A stretch of DNA of 64,000 nt from Tipula vernalis (lineage: Eukaryota; Arthropoda; Insecta; Diptera; Tipulidae), in the NCBI GenBank assembly GCA_958295665.1, contig OY282560.1, forward strand, positions 261,502,641-261,566,640, written 5' to 3'. Made by a program: the position numbers and the translations under genes. The notes below the pieces were generated by a model that searched no databases, had not been told where the DNA came from, and saw only the letters and a program-made list of their open reading frames with translations. Each line of letters opens with the position of its first letter. Positions within the stretch are counted from its first letter, which is position 1. This document shows positions 33,032 through 44,100 of the stretch, in pieces.

Positions 33032-33930
33032 TTAGGTACCAACGGGCATGTCGTTCATTGCTAAAGCGGTAGCTTGATGGATTGAACTATGTTGTACGGT
33101 ACGAACACAATCACCTCCTGCTACGGTGTTCTTTGCCTGATCTATTATCTCCTCCAAGTAGATTAGTCTTTGTTCCTTAACACCAGGACCTGTAACGCTG
33201 GGTATTCTAACATTATTTTTAGCGTAAGCCTTTACCTTTGACCACATCGTCTCGATAGGATTAAGCATTGGCGAATATGGCCTTAGCCGCAGCAGAGACG
33301 CCATCGTTCCAGTAATTACTCTTTCTAGTTTTGAATGGCAAGGTGCGTTGTCTCAAACAATTACCAAATCTTCCAGTTCATTTCCCATATCTTGCCAGTG
33401 TTGCATCAGTCTTGCCACCCATGCATTTGCTAGATGCGCTGTAAATGAACCTCTTCTCCGCTCCATTGACACAACTCCTGCAGTAGAGATTGCTCCTATT
33501 ACATGGACGTTAGGGCCTCGTGCTGCCGGAAGGAGTTGGACTGCTCTGGTACCAGCTACCGAACGACCCCTTGTCCGGCGGCAAAACAAATTGAAATTGG
33601 TTTCATGTATCCAAACAATTGGTTTCCCTTGTTGGACGTAGTTATTCAAACGTTGCACATATTCTCCTCTTTTTCCTTTACTTATATTTTGTTTTAATTG
33701 CTGCAGTGTATAGCTGCAATCCTCTTCTACCCATGAAACTAGCAAATCGATTTGTTCCTCATTTAAATTTTTAGGTTTTATGCCTCCTCTGGGTAACATT
33801 TGGTCACGCCCTGATCGGATCCTATGAAACGCAGTCTTGTACTTGATGTCCAGGCTGCCAGCTAAAGACACCCAGTCCTCACCTTTATTGGCACAATTGA
33901 CGATCCTTTCGCGATCTGGATTAGTATTTT
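33032..33930 (-). pseudogene. IS630/Tc1-type DDE transposase, one stop codon
   Basis: One reading frame runs from about 33930 to the stop at 33032-33034, broken by a single TGA at 33353-33355 where relatives have a cysteine before DNAPCHS. The N-terminal DNA-binding part reads DWVSLAGSLDIKYKTAFHRI. The catalytic part reads GKPIVWIHETNFNLFCRR, then GPNVHVIGAIS and RRRGSF, then DNAPCHSKLERVI (second acidic site), and YSPMLNPIETMWSKVK (third, Glu). The first catalytic aspartate, expected in WIDETNF, is His here, so the enzyme would be dead even without the stop. The C-terminus (GDCVRTVQHSS...MNDMPVGT) is complete. It abuts a RING-type frame upstream. Confidence 0.88.
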
Positions 33931-34097
33931 TTTTTGTACTTTTTTCTTACTGTCGTTTCAGTTCCAGTGACAACAGCTCTGCAAATAGGACAAGTGGCAT
34001 TGGTCATATCCTGTTGACATTTTATGTGCAGTAGATTTCTACATGGTAGCAGTCTTATAACTTTATTTCTTGTCATTGGAATGCAGCAAATAACTCA
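33921..34097 (-). pseudogene. RING-finger-like frame joined to the IS630-like transposase
   Basis: Reading from 34097: a TGA at the position of the first cysteine, VICC, ten further residues, then LLPCRNLLHIKCQQD and CPICRAVV. This is the order C-x2-C ... C-x-H/N-x2-H-x2-C ... C-x2-C of a RING finger (zinc ligand 1 lost to TGA, ligand 4 Asn for His). The frame ends in YKKKY and TAA at 33921-33923. The transposase frame starts in the same place one base out of register, at a run of nine A (minus strand, about 33930-33938). A one-base change in that run would fuse the RING to the transposase N-terminus. The start codon upstream is not visible. Confidence 0.6.
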
Positions 34098-34242
34098 ATT
34101 AATTTTTAAAGGGATTCATTTTTTTCACAAAAAATAATAACAATTTAACTAACATAGATAATGACACATATTTTTGATTACTAACACACATTTGATACTT
34201 TCTAAATTACAGTTGACTAATCTGATTTACAATTGATACTTT

Positions 34243-34605
34243 CCCAGCAAACCACAAATCATATAAGAAGTATTTAACTTGATCATATACAATTTTGTAT
34301 GATTTGTTTATATGACATAGTCATGTAATAAAATCATAAAAACGTCATTATTCACCAATTATAAATGTTTGTGTGATCAAAATGAAGTCATATAACGGTC
34401 CTAAAACTATCATATTAACATCCATATGACTTTATTTATGACCAGAAACTATAAAGCAATCACCGTATGACTCTTTTATTACTTTTAGTGTGACTAATTA
34501 ATGCTGGATAAACGGCAGGCGTATAACATATTTTTTAATGATGTATATATGATTAATCGTAATGACTTACATCATGATCCATATCTGACCGAAATATGAC
34601 TTTTC
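34243..34605. repeat. left subterminal repeats of the CMC element
   Basis: Many copies of TCATAT / ATATGAC / GTCATA in both orientations (for example 34259, 34284, 34311, 34317, 34391, 34411, 34424 and 34599). The right counterpart occupies about 40250-40583 (ATATGATTCATTATG, ATATGAGTCC, ATATGATCAAAG, ATATGACTT). In CACTA elements such repeats bind the accessory DNA-binding protein. Confidence 0.7.
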
Positions 34606-34802
34606 AAAAAAATCCATAAAATTGTAGTTTTTTTGTACTTGTTGTGACCTCCCCCTCCTTTTTTATATTTTCAATTTTTTTAATTTTATATTTTTTAACC
34701 AATGCATTACCAAATTATTTATTTTATTTATTTAGAATTATTATTTAAGTTCATATATTATTAATTTACTTATGTTTATAAATCACATGTCGCTTGCGCC
34801 TT

Positions 34803-34892
34803 CAGCCAGGATTCGAACTGTTAACTGTTACTTTTTGCAATATCCACATATACTCGTACGTCGCGCGTTAACCATCTATGCTACCGGTCCCA
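34803..34892 (-). other. tRNA-like sequence with A and B boxes
   Basis: On the minus strand, GGGACCGGTAGCATAGATGG leads into an A-box-like segment (TAGCATAGATGGTTAACGC, 34865-34883). About 45 bases later comes a B-box-like GTTCGAATCCTGGC (34805-34818). The spacing fits a RNA polymerase III internal promoter. The T arm and acceptor stem do not pair properly, so this is not a working tRNA. It may be a tRNA-derived fragment carried inside the CMC element. Confidence 0.45.
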
Positions 34893-35278
34893 TATGATTT
34901 AGTTATTTACTTTTCGATATTATCAAATTAATTTTCCTTCTCTGTATAGTTTTTTTCTATTGAAATTTATTGTTAAAAGAAAAAGAGAGTCAGCCTACAA
35001 TTTAACTGTCAAGTTTTAACCTCAAAAGATTTTCAATTTTGTTGTGGTGAACAACGTTTTACAATAAATAAATTGAATTTTAATTCTAACGTCTAAAGTA
35101 CGATAACATAAAACTAACCAAAGTGTATAACGTGTATTGTGCAAGAGAGTAACGACATACGTACATAATAATATAATAATATCAGTTTATAATAACAAAA
35201 TTAAATTTTTCCTTAAAAATTATTAATCTGGTTCTGGTGCAAGTTCGCATTATATTAGTATATTATAAATTTATTATA

Positions 35279-37110
35279 ATGGCGTATTCAGTAGTCCAGA
35301 CCACCGAAAACAATAAACCGTACCTCTCAGTTGTCCCTAATAAATGGATTGTAGAAAATGGGTGGGTTAAGTTTGTCGACGGTTGCGCCGATGGTATCGC
35401 TGCCAAAGCAGATGGCATTGACTCCTTATATTAGCCACCAGATAAAGTCAATGATTTGTTAAGGCAACCAGATAGCGTACCACAACCAAGTTGGAAGGCA
35501 ATTTTTTTAGCTTTGTAGTGAATTTTGAAACGTTTTACTTTTTCATAATGTTTGACCTACTGCAGATAATGAAATGTAAAATTAAACGACGCGATTTGGA
35601 GTGGCATGTGGCCAATAAAATACAAGGAGATATGATGAAAAAATCAGAAACAGAAGAAGAATGCCATGCTGAGGTTATGAAAAAAAGAAGAATCGATAAA
35701 ATGAGATCTTCTGTGCTGTTAGATTCAAAATTTAAATCACAGCTCAAGGCGATAAATGGTAAGTTATTAGTTTTTGTGGAAATGTTATAAATCTAAAAGC
35801 TAAACTGTTTTTAGGTTCTAGTAAATCAACTAACATTATGAAAACCAAAAGAAAACATATTCGTCAATTGCAAGAGAAGCCATATTTCAACAAAACATCA
35901 ATTAAAGTACAAAACCAATCCAAAAATGGTGCGAATTCCGATTTCGAGCTACCGCCACCAAATATTTCCACAAATGATATATCGTTTATACAGGACAATA
36001 CAAATAATGCTGAAACAAATAGTACAATGGTTTTGCAGAAAATTCTGGAAACGGTGAATACGCTTAAAGACACCATGGAAACGAGAACGTCAGCATTATA
36101 ACCAAAAGTCAATATTATAGAGAACCAAATTGAAAAATTACCATTTTTAATGAAAGAAGCTGCCAAGTAAGATTTTTGTAAATGTATTTAATCGCTTCTT
36201 TTTAACTTTTAAAAACTTCTAGGCCTTTGTTAGAAGAGTCTGCCAAAATTCAAATGGTTATAGAACAATTGTATTCAACAAAAGATGATTCTTTAACCAA
36301 CCGAGTATTAAACGTGCAGCTTGAGATGCCAACCGACATTGCGGGGTTTGACGTTATCGATTCTTTATCGAAATTAGAGCAACTAGAACAGAACTTAGCT
36401 GACTCAAACTTTTTTCAAAAATTTGGTAAGTAATTTTCAAATGGTTTATTTCTTAACACGTTCGCTGCCACCTAAGAGATAACTCGTAGTTGACGGTGTC
36501 CCAAATTTTGCCACTACGAGTTATAGTGGTAAAATGTGGTACACCATCAACTACGAGTTATCTCGTAGTTGGCAGCGAACGTGTTAATGGCTAGTATTTA
36601 ACCTTAGATAAAAAATATTTTTTTTTGCATAAAAATACGATTAATAATATCTCTTTCTTAATTATATACACGTATTTTAAATGATAGAAATATACATTTT
36701 TAATTTCATACAAAAATATTCATTTAAATTATTTGTTAATTTTATAATTTTTTCTTTTAGTTTAATAAACTTTAATGTTATAACCGGCAATGTAGCGTAA
36801 GTGGTCAAACAGTATGTTATGATCTATTAGACCGGATTTTCACGCGCCCATTTTTAACAGAATGCTCATGGACGGGATTAGGACGTCCAACAGCCAAACA
36901 TAGATTTGATAATAAATATCGCACTATTAAATTGTTCTGTGATGTTGTCTTGGCAGCGGATTCGGCATTCTCAGTTTCCCAGTGCGAAGAATTTAAAAAA
37001 AAAAAACAATTGAGAAATTCAACTGCTCGGTTAAAATCGAAACAACTGCGCAGATCGGCACAACGCTCGCGTGGTTCTAAAAACCGCACTACATTAATAA
37101 TTGATGAGTA
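35279..37110 (+). pseudogene. CMC accessory gene, DUF4806-like, decayed
   Basis: A five-exon gene can be read. Exon 1 (35279 on): MAYSVVQTT, VVPNKWIVENGWV, ending LY-stop-PPDKVND, where TAG replaces a Trp codon of the usual WPP. Next exon: KRRDLEWHVANKIQGD, ending at a GTAAGT donor (35760). Then GSSKST to KEAAK (35815-36169), with one TAA. Then PLLEESAKIQMVIEQL to NFFQKFG, with donor GTAAGT at 36426. The last exon (36770-37110) reads NKLNVITGNVA, FTRPFLTECSWTGLGRP and TIKLFCDVVLAADSAF, the block pattern of the DUF4806 domain. A basic tail follows. In insect genomes such proteins accompany CMC/EnSpm transposases; their role is unproven. At least three stops inactivate this copy. Confidence 0.65.
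36457..36583. mobile_element. 127-bp TTAA MITE in an intron of the accessory gene
   Basis: Flanked by TTAA (36453-36456 and 36584-36587), with perfect ends CACGTTCGCTGCCA. Inside, GATAACTCGTAGTTGA and its complement occur three times, so it folds into a long hairpin. piggyBac-type, non-autonomous. It sits in the intron after 36425 and would not have disturbed coding. Confidence 0.88.
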
Positions 37111-38636
37111 AGTAACCAGTTGAAGACGGCGCGGCGGTATGAAATTTGTACTAAACACAATAATTATTTACTTGCATACTGCCACTTTAAGAAACACTTG
37201 GAGTGTATAAAAATTTCCGGAGTGGTGAAATATCTTGGATGGATGATTATGTTTATTTGATTGTGAGATGATATTTAAACCCCTCTCAAACGTTCAGTAA
37301 CACTTTGAATGGTAACCCCTATTTTTTATTATAGAATCGTGGTCGTGGGGCTCAGGTCATGATATTTTTTAGATAAAAACAATTATTTTCGAAATTATAA
37401 GGCGTTTAAAATTATGACTTTTAATGGTTTTTTCAAGGGCGGCCCAAAGTAAAACATTTATAATTTAATATGATTTTTTAAACCCTACATCTTATAACTG
37501 GGTTGATTTTACCGCAGACTTAATCCTTCCAAGATATTTGACCGGGTCAAAACTTTTTGTACACTCATATCTATTGAATTAATGTAATAATTAATATATC
37601 GTTTGTTGCTGATCAACTACTTTATATAGCTCATATGATCAGATGTGTGATACCATTGTTATAACCTGTCCCTCAGAATTGTAAGTATCTGATTTATTTT
37701 AATTTAATAATATCTGTATTTCATGACCAAAAGCCCATTCTGGGTTTCCCTGCGAATAGAGAATTTGGAATTTTTATCTGTTTCTATAGTAGTCGTGTTT
37801 TTAAAAACACTCAAAAATTCCCATTTCCCACTGAAAACCCAGAATAGGGCCACAGAAGTGATCCGGATTAAATTTTGGTATAGGAAACGTTCCAAAAATT
37901 GTGTTATTTTTTTAGTAAAAGAAAATACCAAAATTGTTGTTGCTTTCTATATAAAATTGAATCTGGATCAGTTAAAGTCATGAAATGCAGCTGATACTAA
38001 ACTAATATTATATATATTTTTGCAGAACATCTTCAGATTTCGGAGACGCAATAAATCAATAAAGTAAAACTTTATTAACTTGAATGAATTAAAGACATAT
38101 TTATTTTATTTTTATTTTATATTTATAAATTTATTTTATCTAAATAAACTGACTGAATTAATATATTTTATATAAAAAAAATATTGGTTTGTTTAATTAT
38201 TTCAAAGAAGTATTATGTAGATATTTAGAAAGATGTAATCATTTATTTTAAATGTTTGTTGTTGATCCTAAAATTTAATGGACAAATGTGTGCTGTATAG
38301 CGGTATAAATACAACATGAATGTTTTTGTTTTTTATTGCAACTAACTTGCATAATATTGAATCAATCGGAAACAATTCACTCGCACTAAACTCCGTGCAA
38401 TTTGTGGTATAAAATACATTAATAGTGGAAGATTCTATTGGGTCCATGAAAAAATCATCGCGATTTTTTATCTTAAAAATCGTCCATAAATAAAGCAGCT
38501 TCCATTTATTTCAATAGCATACTCCATTGCAATGATATCTTTGTTTAAGCCTAGGAACCACTTATTTTCAAATGTATTTTTTAAAATTAAATTGTTTCTT
38601 AGTTTTACACACAAAATTTTTTTGCAGTTTGATTCA
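37111..38636. other. CMC interior between the two genes
   Basis: Non-coding spacer and 3' untranslated regions of the two convergent genes. An inverted pair (CCCATTCTGGGTTTCC at 37735 and GGAAAACCCAGAATAGGG-like sequence ending near 37853) bounds about 120 bp centred on GTGTTTTTAAAAACAC and creates overlapping open frames on both strands. It may be another small MITE. Confidence 0.5.
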
Positions 38637-40247
38637 CTAGTTTTTAAAGGTACTGTAAAAATTGGATAATTTTTTTTTTGAAACCAGAGGAGCAGTACGT
38701 TTGGTTACTTCAGAAAGTCGATATGCTAGTTGAACCAGTGGTAAGCGCCCATTCTTTATTTTCTTTTTAATTTGATACAGTGCATTCTCAAAAGGATACG
38801 TAGAAATAGTTGCCAATGATCCAAAACGCTCAACCTCATCCGCTATATGACAAAAGTTATGAGGATTTGACGTTACGTGATCCGGATAAAGAAAGGTATA
38901 GTTATCAACGAAATGTTCTGATAAAGTTCTTCCTAATGGCCAGTATATTTTATAGTAATCAGATGAGAAGATAGTAGTGGCACAGAATAATACAACAAAA
39001 TTATAGTAGTCGTCCACAGGTAAATGATTTTTTAGGACTACAATCCCTATATAGTTTAAGAAAGATGCAAACTCGCTTCCTTTCCAAAAGGCAAGAATAT
39101 CTATTCCCCTTACTCCGCGATGTATTTCATCAGGCAATTTAATATTTAACAATTTTTCATTTATTATTTGTATTGTTTTGGAATCCCATTTCGTACTGTA
39201 CCCTAAACTTCCTTCTTTGAAGCCCACTAAATAACGTTTTACTATGCCTAGGTGTAAAATATGTAGCGCATCTGCAGTTATTATATCTTCAATCATATCC
39301 AATGATTGAATTCGTAGTAACGGTGTTATAATTGGTTCAAATTTTGTTCGACAAATAGGTCTCTCGGGTACTTTTATTTTATAGTTTCTGTGATGTAATC
39401 CATAATTTCTGGATCGAAAGCCCTCATTTGTCCTAAGAGGAGCGTGTTGATTGTGGAAAACTGTTGTATTAGAAGAATGAGAAAATTCTCCTACTGTAGT
39501 GCATTTTAAGCATCCATGCTTTCCATTAAAATATGACGTTCCTTTGATAAATGATCGTGCCGGTGTGTCACATAAAAAACATCGAATTTTCACTTCCAGT
39601 TTGTGACTATTTATTTCTAATCCATTGTCAATGATTGGAATTATTTCATCTACGAATGGAGTTAAAAATTCTTCTACTTTTTTTGGTTTGGTGTATCCAT
39701 AAAATACTCCAATTACCATAGGTTGAAATTCTGGTATTTCAAAAATATTAAAAAGAATAGGCCAAAATTCTGCTTTTGAGCTTCGGAAAATTGGAAATCC
39801 ATCAATATTTATGTTTAAAGAGATCGACATAATTTTCCTAAGATTAACGAAATATGATCTTAAACAGACTTCAAGACCCTGATGCCAATATTCTCCTCCT
39901 TCTATTTGAATGAATGTGTGGGCTGTGTTACGAGGAGTTTGCATTATCGTCCTTGGATCGTTTTGAAGTTTAGCTTCAAAATTTATATTTAGATAATTTA
40001 TCAACGATTTCAGGGCGGCCTGGTTAATATTAAATTGGTGAGTCCAGGATTTAAGAAATTCGTTTAATGGTATGTCATCTTCATTACTAACGGGTGATTG
40101 TGAATCATTATCTATATCATTGTTTTCAATTTCGTCCGTAATATTTTCATTTGGACTAAAATAGCCGTCATAATTACTTGCATCAATTGTATCACTACTG
40201 ATACTATAGCTTTCATGCTCATAATCACTTAATGCGTTAACATCATT
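38637..40247 (-). pseudogene. CMC/EnSpm TNP2-like transposase
   Basis: The frame is open from 40247 to the stop at 38637. Upstream of the part that reads LINYLNINFEAKL (40004), an acidic segment (YEHESYSISSDTIDASNYDG) continues in frame. Recognisable blocks: SLNINIDGFPIFRSSKAEFWPI (first catalytic Asp in DGFP), VIGVFYGYTKPK, the zinc-like CFLCDTPARSF...GKHGCLKCTTVGEF, and TADALHILHLGIVKR (second acidic block of the family). Then ELxxF-like and PLGRTLSEHFVDNYT. An in-frame TAA at 40248-40250 closes it upstream. The reading frame beyond (to 40445) is open but is made of subterminal repeats, so the true start or first exon is unresolved. The coding part looks well preserved. Confidence 0.78.
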
Positions 40248-40625
40248 TTATTTTTTAGTCCTATGAGAATATTCAATATATGATTCATTATGGCTATGTA
40301 TCACGAAAAAAACTAATATATCATTTCTAACTGTATATCGACTAGAACAATGACCACATTGTGATCTACAAAACAGCTTAAAAAATTTACATTTTAAATA
40401 TCCATCGAAAAATTCAATATATGAGTCCTTATGACTTCGTGTCATACAAATAACTCATTTATGATGTTTTACTGGTAATTAGCCAACCCGATGACCGAAT
40501 TATGATGTCCACTTTTAAATTGACTAACTTAGGACCGATATATGATCAAAGAAAAAATATTATATGACTTAAGGTTTACTGGGTTCTGAATTAGAATTAG
40601 AAAAGGTGTAGTATAAATTGTCTGC

Positions 40626-40671
40626 TATTAATTATTAATAATTAATAATTAATAATTAATAATTAATAATT
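40626..40671. repeat. 7-bp microsatellite (AATAATT)n
   Basis: About six tandem copies of ATTAATA/AATAATT, just outside the IS630-like element's right end and inside the long-TIR element. Confidence 0.85.
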
Positions 40672-41158
40672 CCACATTTAAGTAAATGTGCCAAATGTAG
40701 TAGGTAAATGTAGATTGAAATCACATTATGCAAAACACTAAAATCGGTTCACACTTGTTTTTAAGAAAATAAATTTTCGAATAATCGTTTAATATTCTCC
40801 GATTACTCAATCAATTTTAAACGGTCGATTAATCGATTAATCTAACTACGTTCTACTAAAAACACGAATGGGCGAGCAAAACAATTTTTATCGTCGGTCA
40901 TAAATACTTTTCAGCGACAAAATCAAAACGAAAAAATATTAATTTTTTTCACCAATTTTGACATAAGTATATCATACATCGTCAAACCCGAATCGCCATT
41001 TGTATTTTATCGATGATAATTATATCATTTTTAATTATCATCGAACCAGAATCGCTTTATACTATGTTGATGGTAAAATAAAATGATAAAAGCAAATGAA
41101 AAATCCGATGATATTTTTATTTTTTCATTATCATATCATCGAACCAGAATCGAACCCC

Positions 41159-44100
41159 AGGTCCTAAATCATTAAAGCTTATTTTGATTCACTAGTATTT
41201 TTTACATTTGATTACTTTTGACACTCTAACTCTGGTTTAATCCATATTGTACACCAAAGCTAATCAAACCACTTGACTTTTTTCACATCGACATGCAAGA
41301 TCTTTAAGGTATGCAAGCCCCTCTCACTCACATAGTAAATTATTTCCGTATTTGTTCATACAAATTTTAATATTGGAATTCTAACTTGCAAACTATCTGA
41401 TATAATAAATTATTCATTTTTACCCACAAGTATAATGATAAAAATTTTTTAGAAGGGATAAAGAAGACGTTCTTTCTTTTGTATACAACGAATATAAAAA
41501 AAAGACTTAAACCATTAATAGCAATTCCAACAATATACACAATTTATGTTTCACTCGAAATACAGCAGCAGCAGCAGCTCTCTTTCTGAGTTCAAAAATG
41601 AAAATATATTTTATGAATACATCAAAGGATTTTTTCCTATTTGATACAGCATCCTTATGGAATATAGTAAAAAATTAAGTTTAATGAGGGAATACATTCG
41701 CAAAAGAAAATGTTACATACTAGCGTAGCCCGTGTGTACGTACTACAATATGATGTAAGAAATGGGTACCGAGGATGGTACCCTCTCAAACGAACATAAA
41801 ACATCATATCTAATAAATAACATGTGTATCATCATCATTTTCATTCATTGATCATGAAAAGAGTATGAATTGGCTTTTACAAAAGAAGAAACATCACATC
41901 CTAAATAAAGTAAGTTGGCTAATTACCCTTGATTTTTAAACTCTTGAATATTTCCGATTTAAACATATAACATGACATCAAATAACAACAAAAAAAATGC
42001 ATTTACATGCACAAACGCTGAAATTTAACATAGTAATTAGCATGATTGCCAATTGAGGACAAGTCGTACATAACGGATAATTGTACTTGTACGTGCTTTC
42101 AAAAGTATATAAAATAAAACAGTCTCTATAAGTCTATAACATCATAGCACTAGTTGCATTACAATATTAAATTGGTAAATTATCATCATTCAATATTTTA
42201 TTCTTGCACAAACTTCAAGACAATACCTACAATCATATTGTCGACCTAACAGTGAATTAACGTATCTGATATTTTTTCGAAAGTTCTTTTTTGATACCAA
42301 ATGGTTTGTCGCGAGAAACTCTGTTCGAATTTTAGCACCAGCATTGGTTCATTGTTAGAACGACGACGGGGTCCTAACAGTAAATTAACTAAATTAATGT
42401 GGATGCGGTAATTCTGGTGCACTTTCTCAGGATGAACATTTTCGTATCAACTATTAGGTTGACGATATCTTAAAATGTCATAACATGTTTACAACTCCAC
42501 ATCATAAAAAAAGCATAAAACTTAGCTTTAGTTTAATGATTAATCAATTGAATTAAACCACCCACTCATAAATTTTTTAGTATGCTAAATAAAACTTATT
42601 TTCGTATGCTTACACCCTTCTTCAACAAGCTTCACGATATGATTGATGATCTCATTTAATCCTTTTTTACTTTGTTATTGTTTTCTTTTTTTTTTGATAT
42701 AATACGCTTTCTTTAGCTATTTCGTTCCACATCTTAAATAAAAATAAAATAAATTTTTGAGAAGCACAAAAAATATTAATACATTTTTATTTTGGTTGTT
42801 GTTATTGCAGTGCCATTTGATTTAGCGTGTCTAAATTCTAAATCAATCATTAACATGACGATTCTTCGAAAGTTTTAATCTAGTTAGAATTTGGGGGAAG
42901 TAAATTATATTAGTGAGCTGTTGAACTTTGAATGCTTCTCCTTCGGAAAACTAAATGAAATTCAATAACCAATTCGATCAACCGTTTATAGTTGGTAAGT
43001 GGGTGCAGTGATTGGAATTTTCGTATTTGTAATTTCATATCATAAAATATTTCAACTAGGCGACATTTAACAATTTTTGCATACCAAATTAATTAATGTA
43101 CAATATTATTAAATAAAATAATCGTAATTTCAAATTCTAATTACGTGACACCTTTAAAACATTTTTCAAGAAAGTTCGTTCAAGACAAAGCACAAATACC
43201 GAATGAATTTACGTAAATATACGAGTATATCCCACCACACGATAATCATGCCTTACAAATCATACCAAATTATATAGGGATCTAAACATAATTAAAGATT
43301 TGCTTGAGATTAAGTTTAAATTAATTTTTTTTTTTTTTTAGATTTTTCTAAAGAAATTTCGACTAGTAGAAATGAGGAAAAATTTAATACAAATTTTGTT
43401 GTTGTTGGCGCTTTATGGTATCAGAATGATTCATCCCATTTTTCATTTGTATTAATTTTTTTATGATCTTATTATTTGCCTGAAAGGTGTTTTCTGCTGC
43501 CATATTATTATCATCATGGAATATTATCGTCATTTTTCTTCAAGTAAAACATAAAATGAAAATGAAAATTCTCTTGTCTGCTCCACTGCTGCTTCTTTAT
43601 CATTATTTGAAACAGAAGCTTATTTTTTTATAACATTTCTAGGGTAAATAACTACATATGTATCGTGTGGATGTTGATGTTTTATGTGTTATATAAAGAT
43701 GTCACATATGTTGATACCTTCTTATTTAAGTTTCATTCATCAGCAATTTTATGTCTTGATAGTTCTTTGTTTAAAATGTAACATAAGGAGAATAAACATT
43801 TAACGTTCAAGGTACAACACAGAACAAAATTGACAAGAAAGTGATGCTCATTTAATAATAAAGTTTGGGGTAATATAAGCTTCTTTGTCAAAACCAATTT
43901 TAAAATATATAGATAAAATATGTTCGTACCTTGAGAAAAATGAAAATCTGAATTTAAACTGTAACATATCCAAGAAGTATAGTTTAACTCTTTCTCAAAA
44001 ATATGTTTCACCAAGATGAGCAAAATAGGGAAAATTTGATAACTGTTTTTATCGTTTTAATGTATATTATTTATTAACTTTGATATGCCATAAAGGTTCA

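Larger units (their letters stand above)
34243..40583. mobile_element. CMC/EnSpm (CACTA-like) transposon with two genes
   Basis: The ends CCCAGCAAACC (34243) and GGTTTACTGGG (ending 40583) are inverted with one mismatch, followed by a second match at TCATATAA / TTATATGA. The interrupted repeat GATACTTTCTGAATT shows a 2-3 bp duplication (TT or TTC). Both ends are packed with short ATATGAC/GTCATA-type repeats, typical of this superfamily. The element carries a plus-strand accessory gene (35279-37110) and a minus-strand TNP2-like transposase (38637-40247), convergently arranged. 6.3 kb. Confidence 0.87.
32322..40613 (-). mobile_element. IS630-like transposon interrupted by a CMC element
   Basis: The ends CACTACACCTTTTCTAATT (32322) and AATTAGAAAAGGTGTAGTA (ending 40613) are inverted with one terminal mismatch, flanked by TA at 32320-32321 and 40614-40615. 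Subterminal repeats occur on both sides. Without the CMC insertion (34243-40583) the element is about 1.95 kb and carries one transposase on the minus strand preceded by a RING-type frame. Confidence 0.85.
31666..41158. mobile_element. long-TIR element (Mutator-like candidate), host of a nest
   Basis: The ends GGGGTGCGATTCCGG (31666) and CCAGAATCGAACCCC (ending 41158) start inverted repeats that stay alignable for about 190 bases. They share GGTTCGATGATATGATAATG, and the terminal motif CGATTCTGGTT-GATGATAAT is repeated a second time about 130 bases inward on both sides. CCCCAGG is present at both edges, so the exact border and duplication length (5 to 9) are ambiguous. Long inverted ends suggest a Mutator-like element, but no such transposase is visible. 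Its own sequence lies at 31666-32321 and 40614-41158. Confidence 0.7.

Noticed and set aside
33348..33697. Plus-strand ORFs opposite the IS630-like transposase
   Set aside because: Shadows of the minus-strand gene, which carries all the family motifs.
40248..40445. Open frame that continues the CMC transposase upstream of a TAA
   Set aside because: It consists of ATATGA-type subterminal repeats (the repeated SYIE / SHxxSYIEY pattern) and lacks any family motif. I treat it as chance, though an in-frame stop in a real N-terminus cannot be excluded.
41562..41576. CAG run as a possible polyglutamine coding exon
   Set aside because: Only five triplets, with stops in the surrounding frames and no splice context.
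43733..44023. Minus-strand ORF of 96 codons
   Set aside because: Composition typical of AT-rich non-coding DNA, with no motif or splice-site support.
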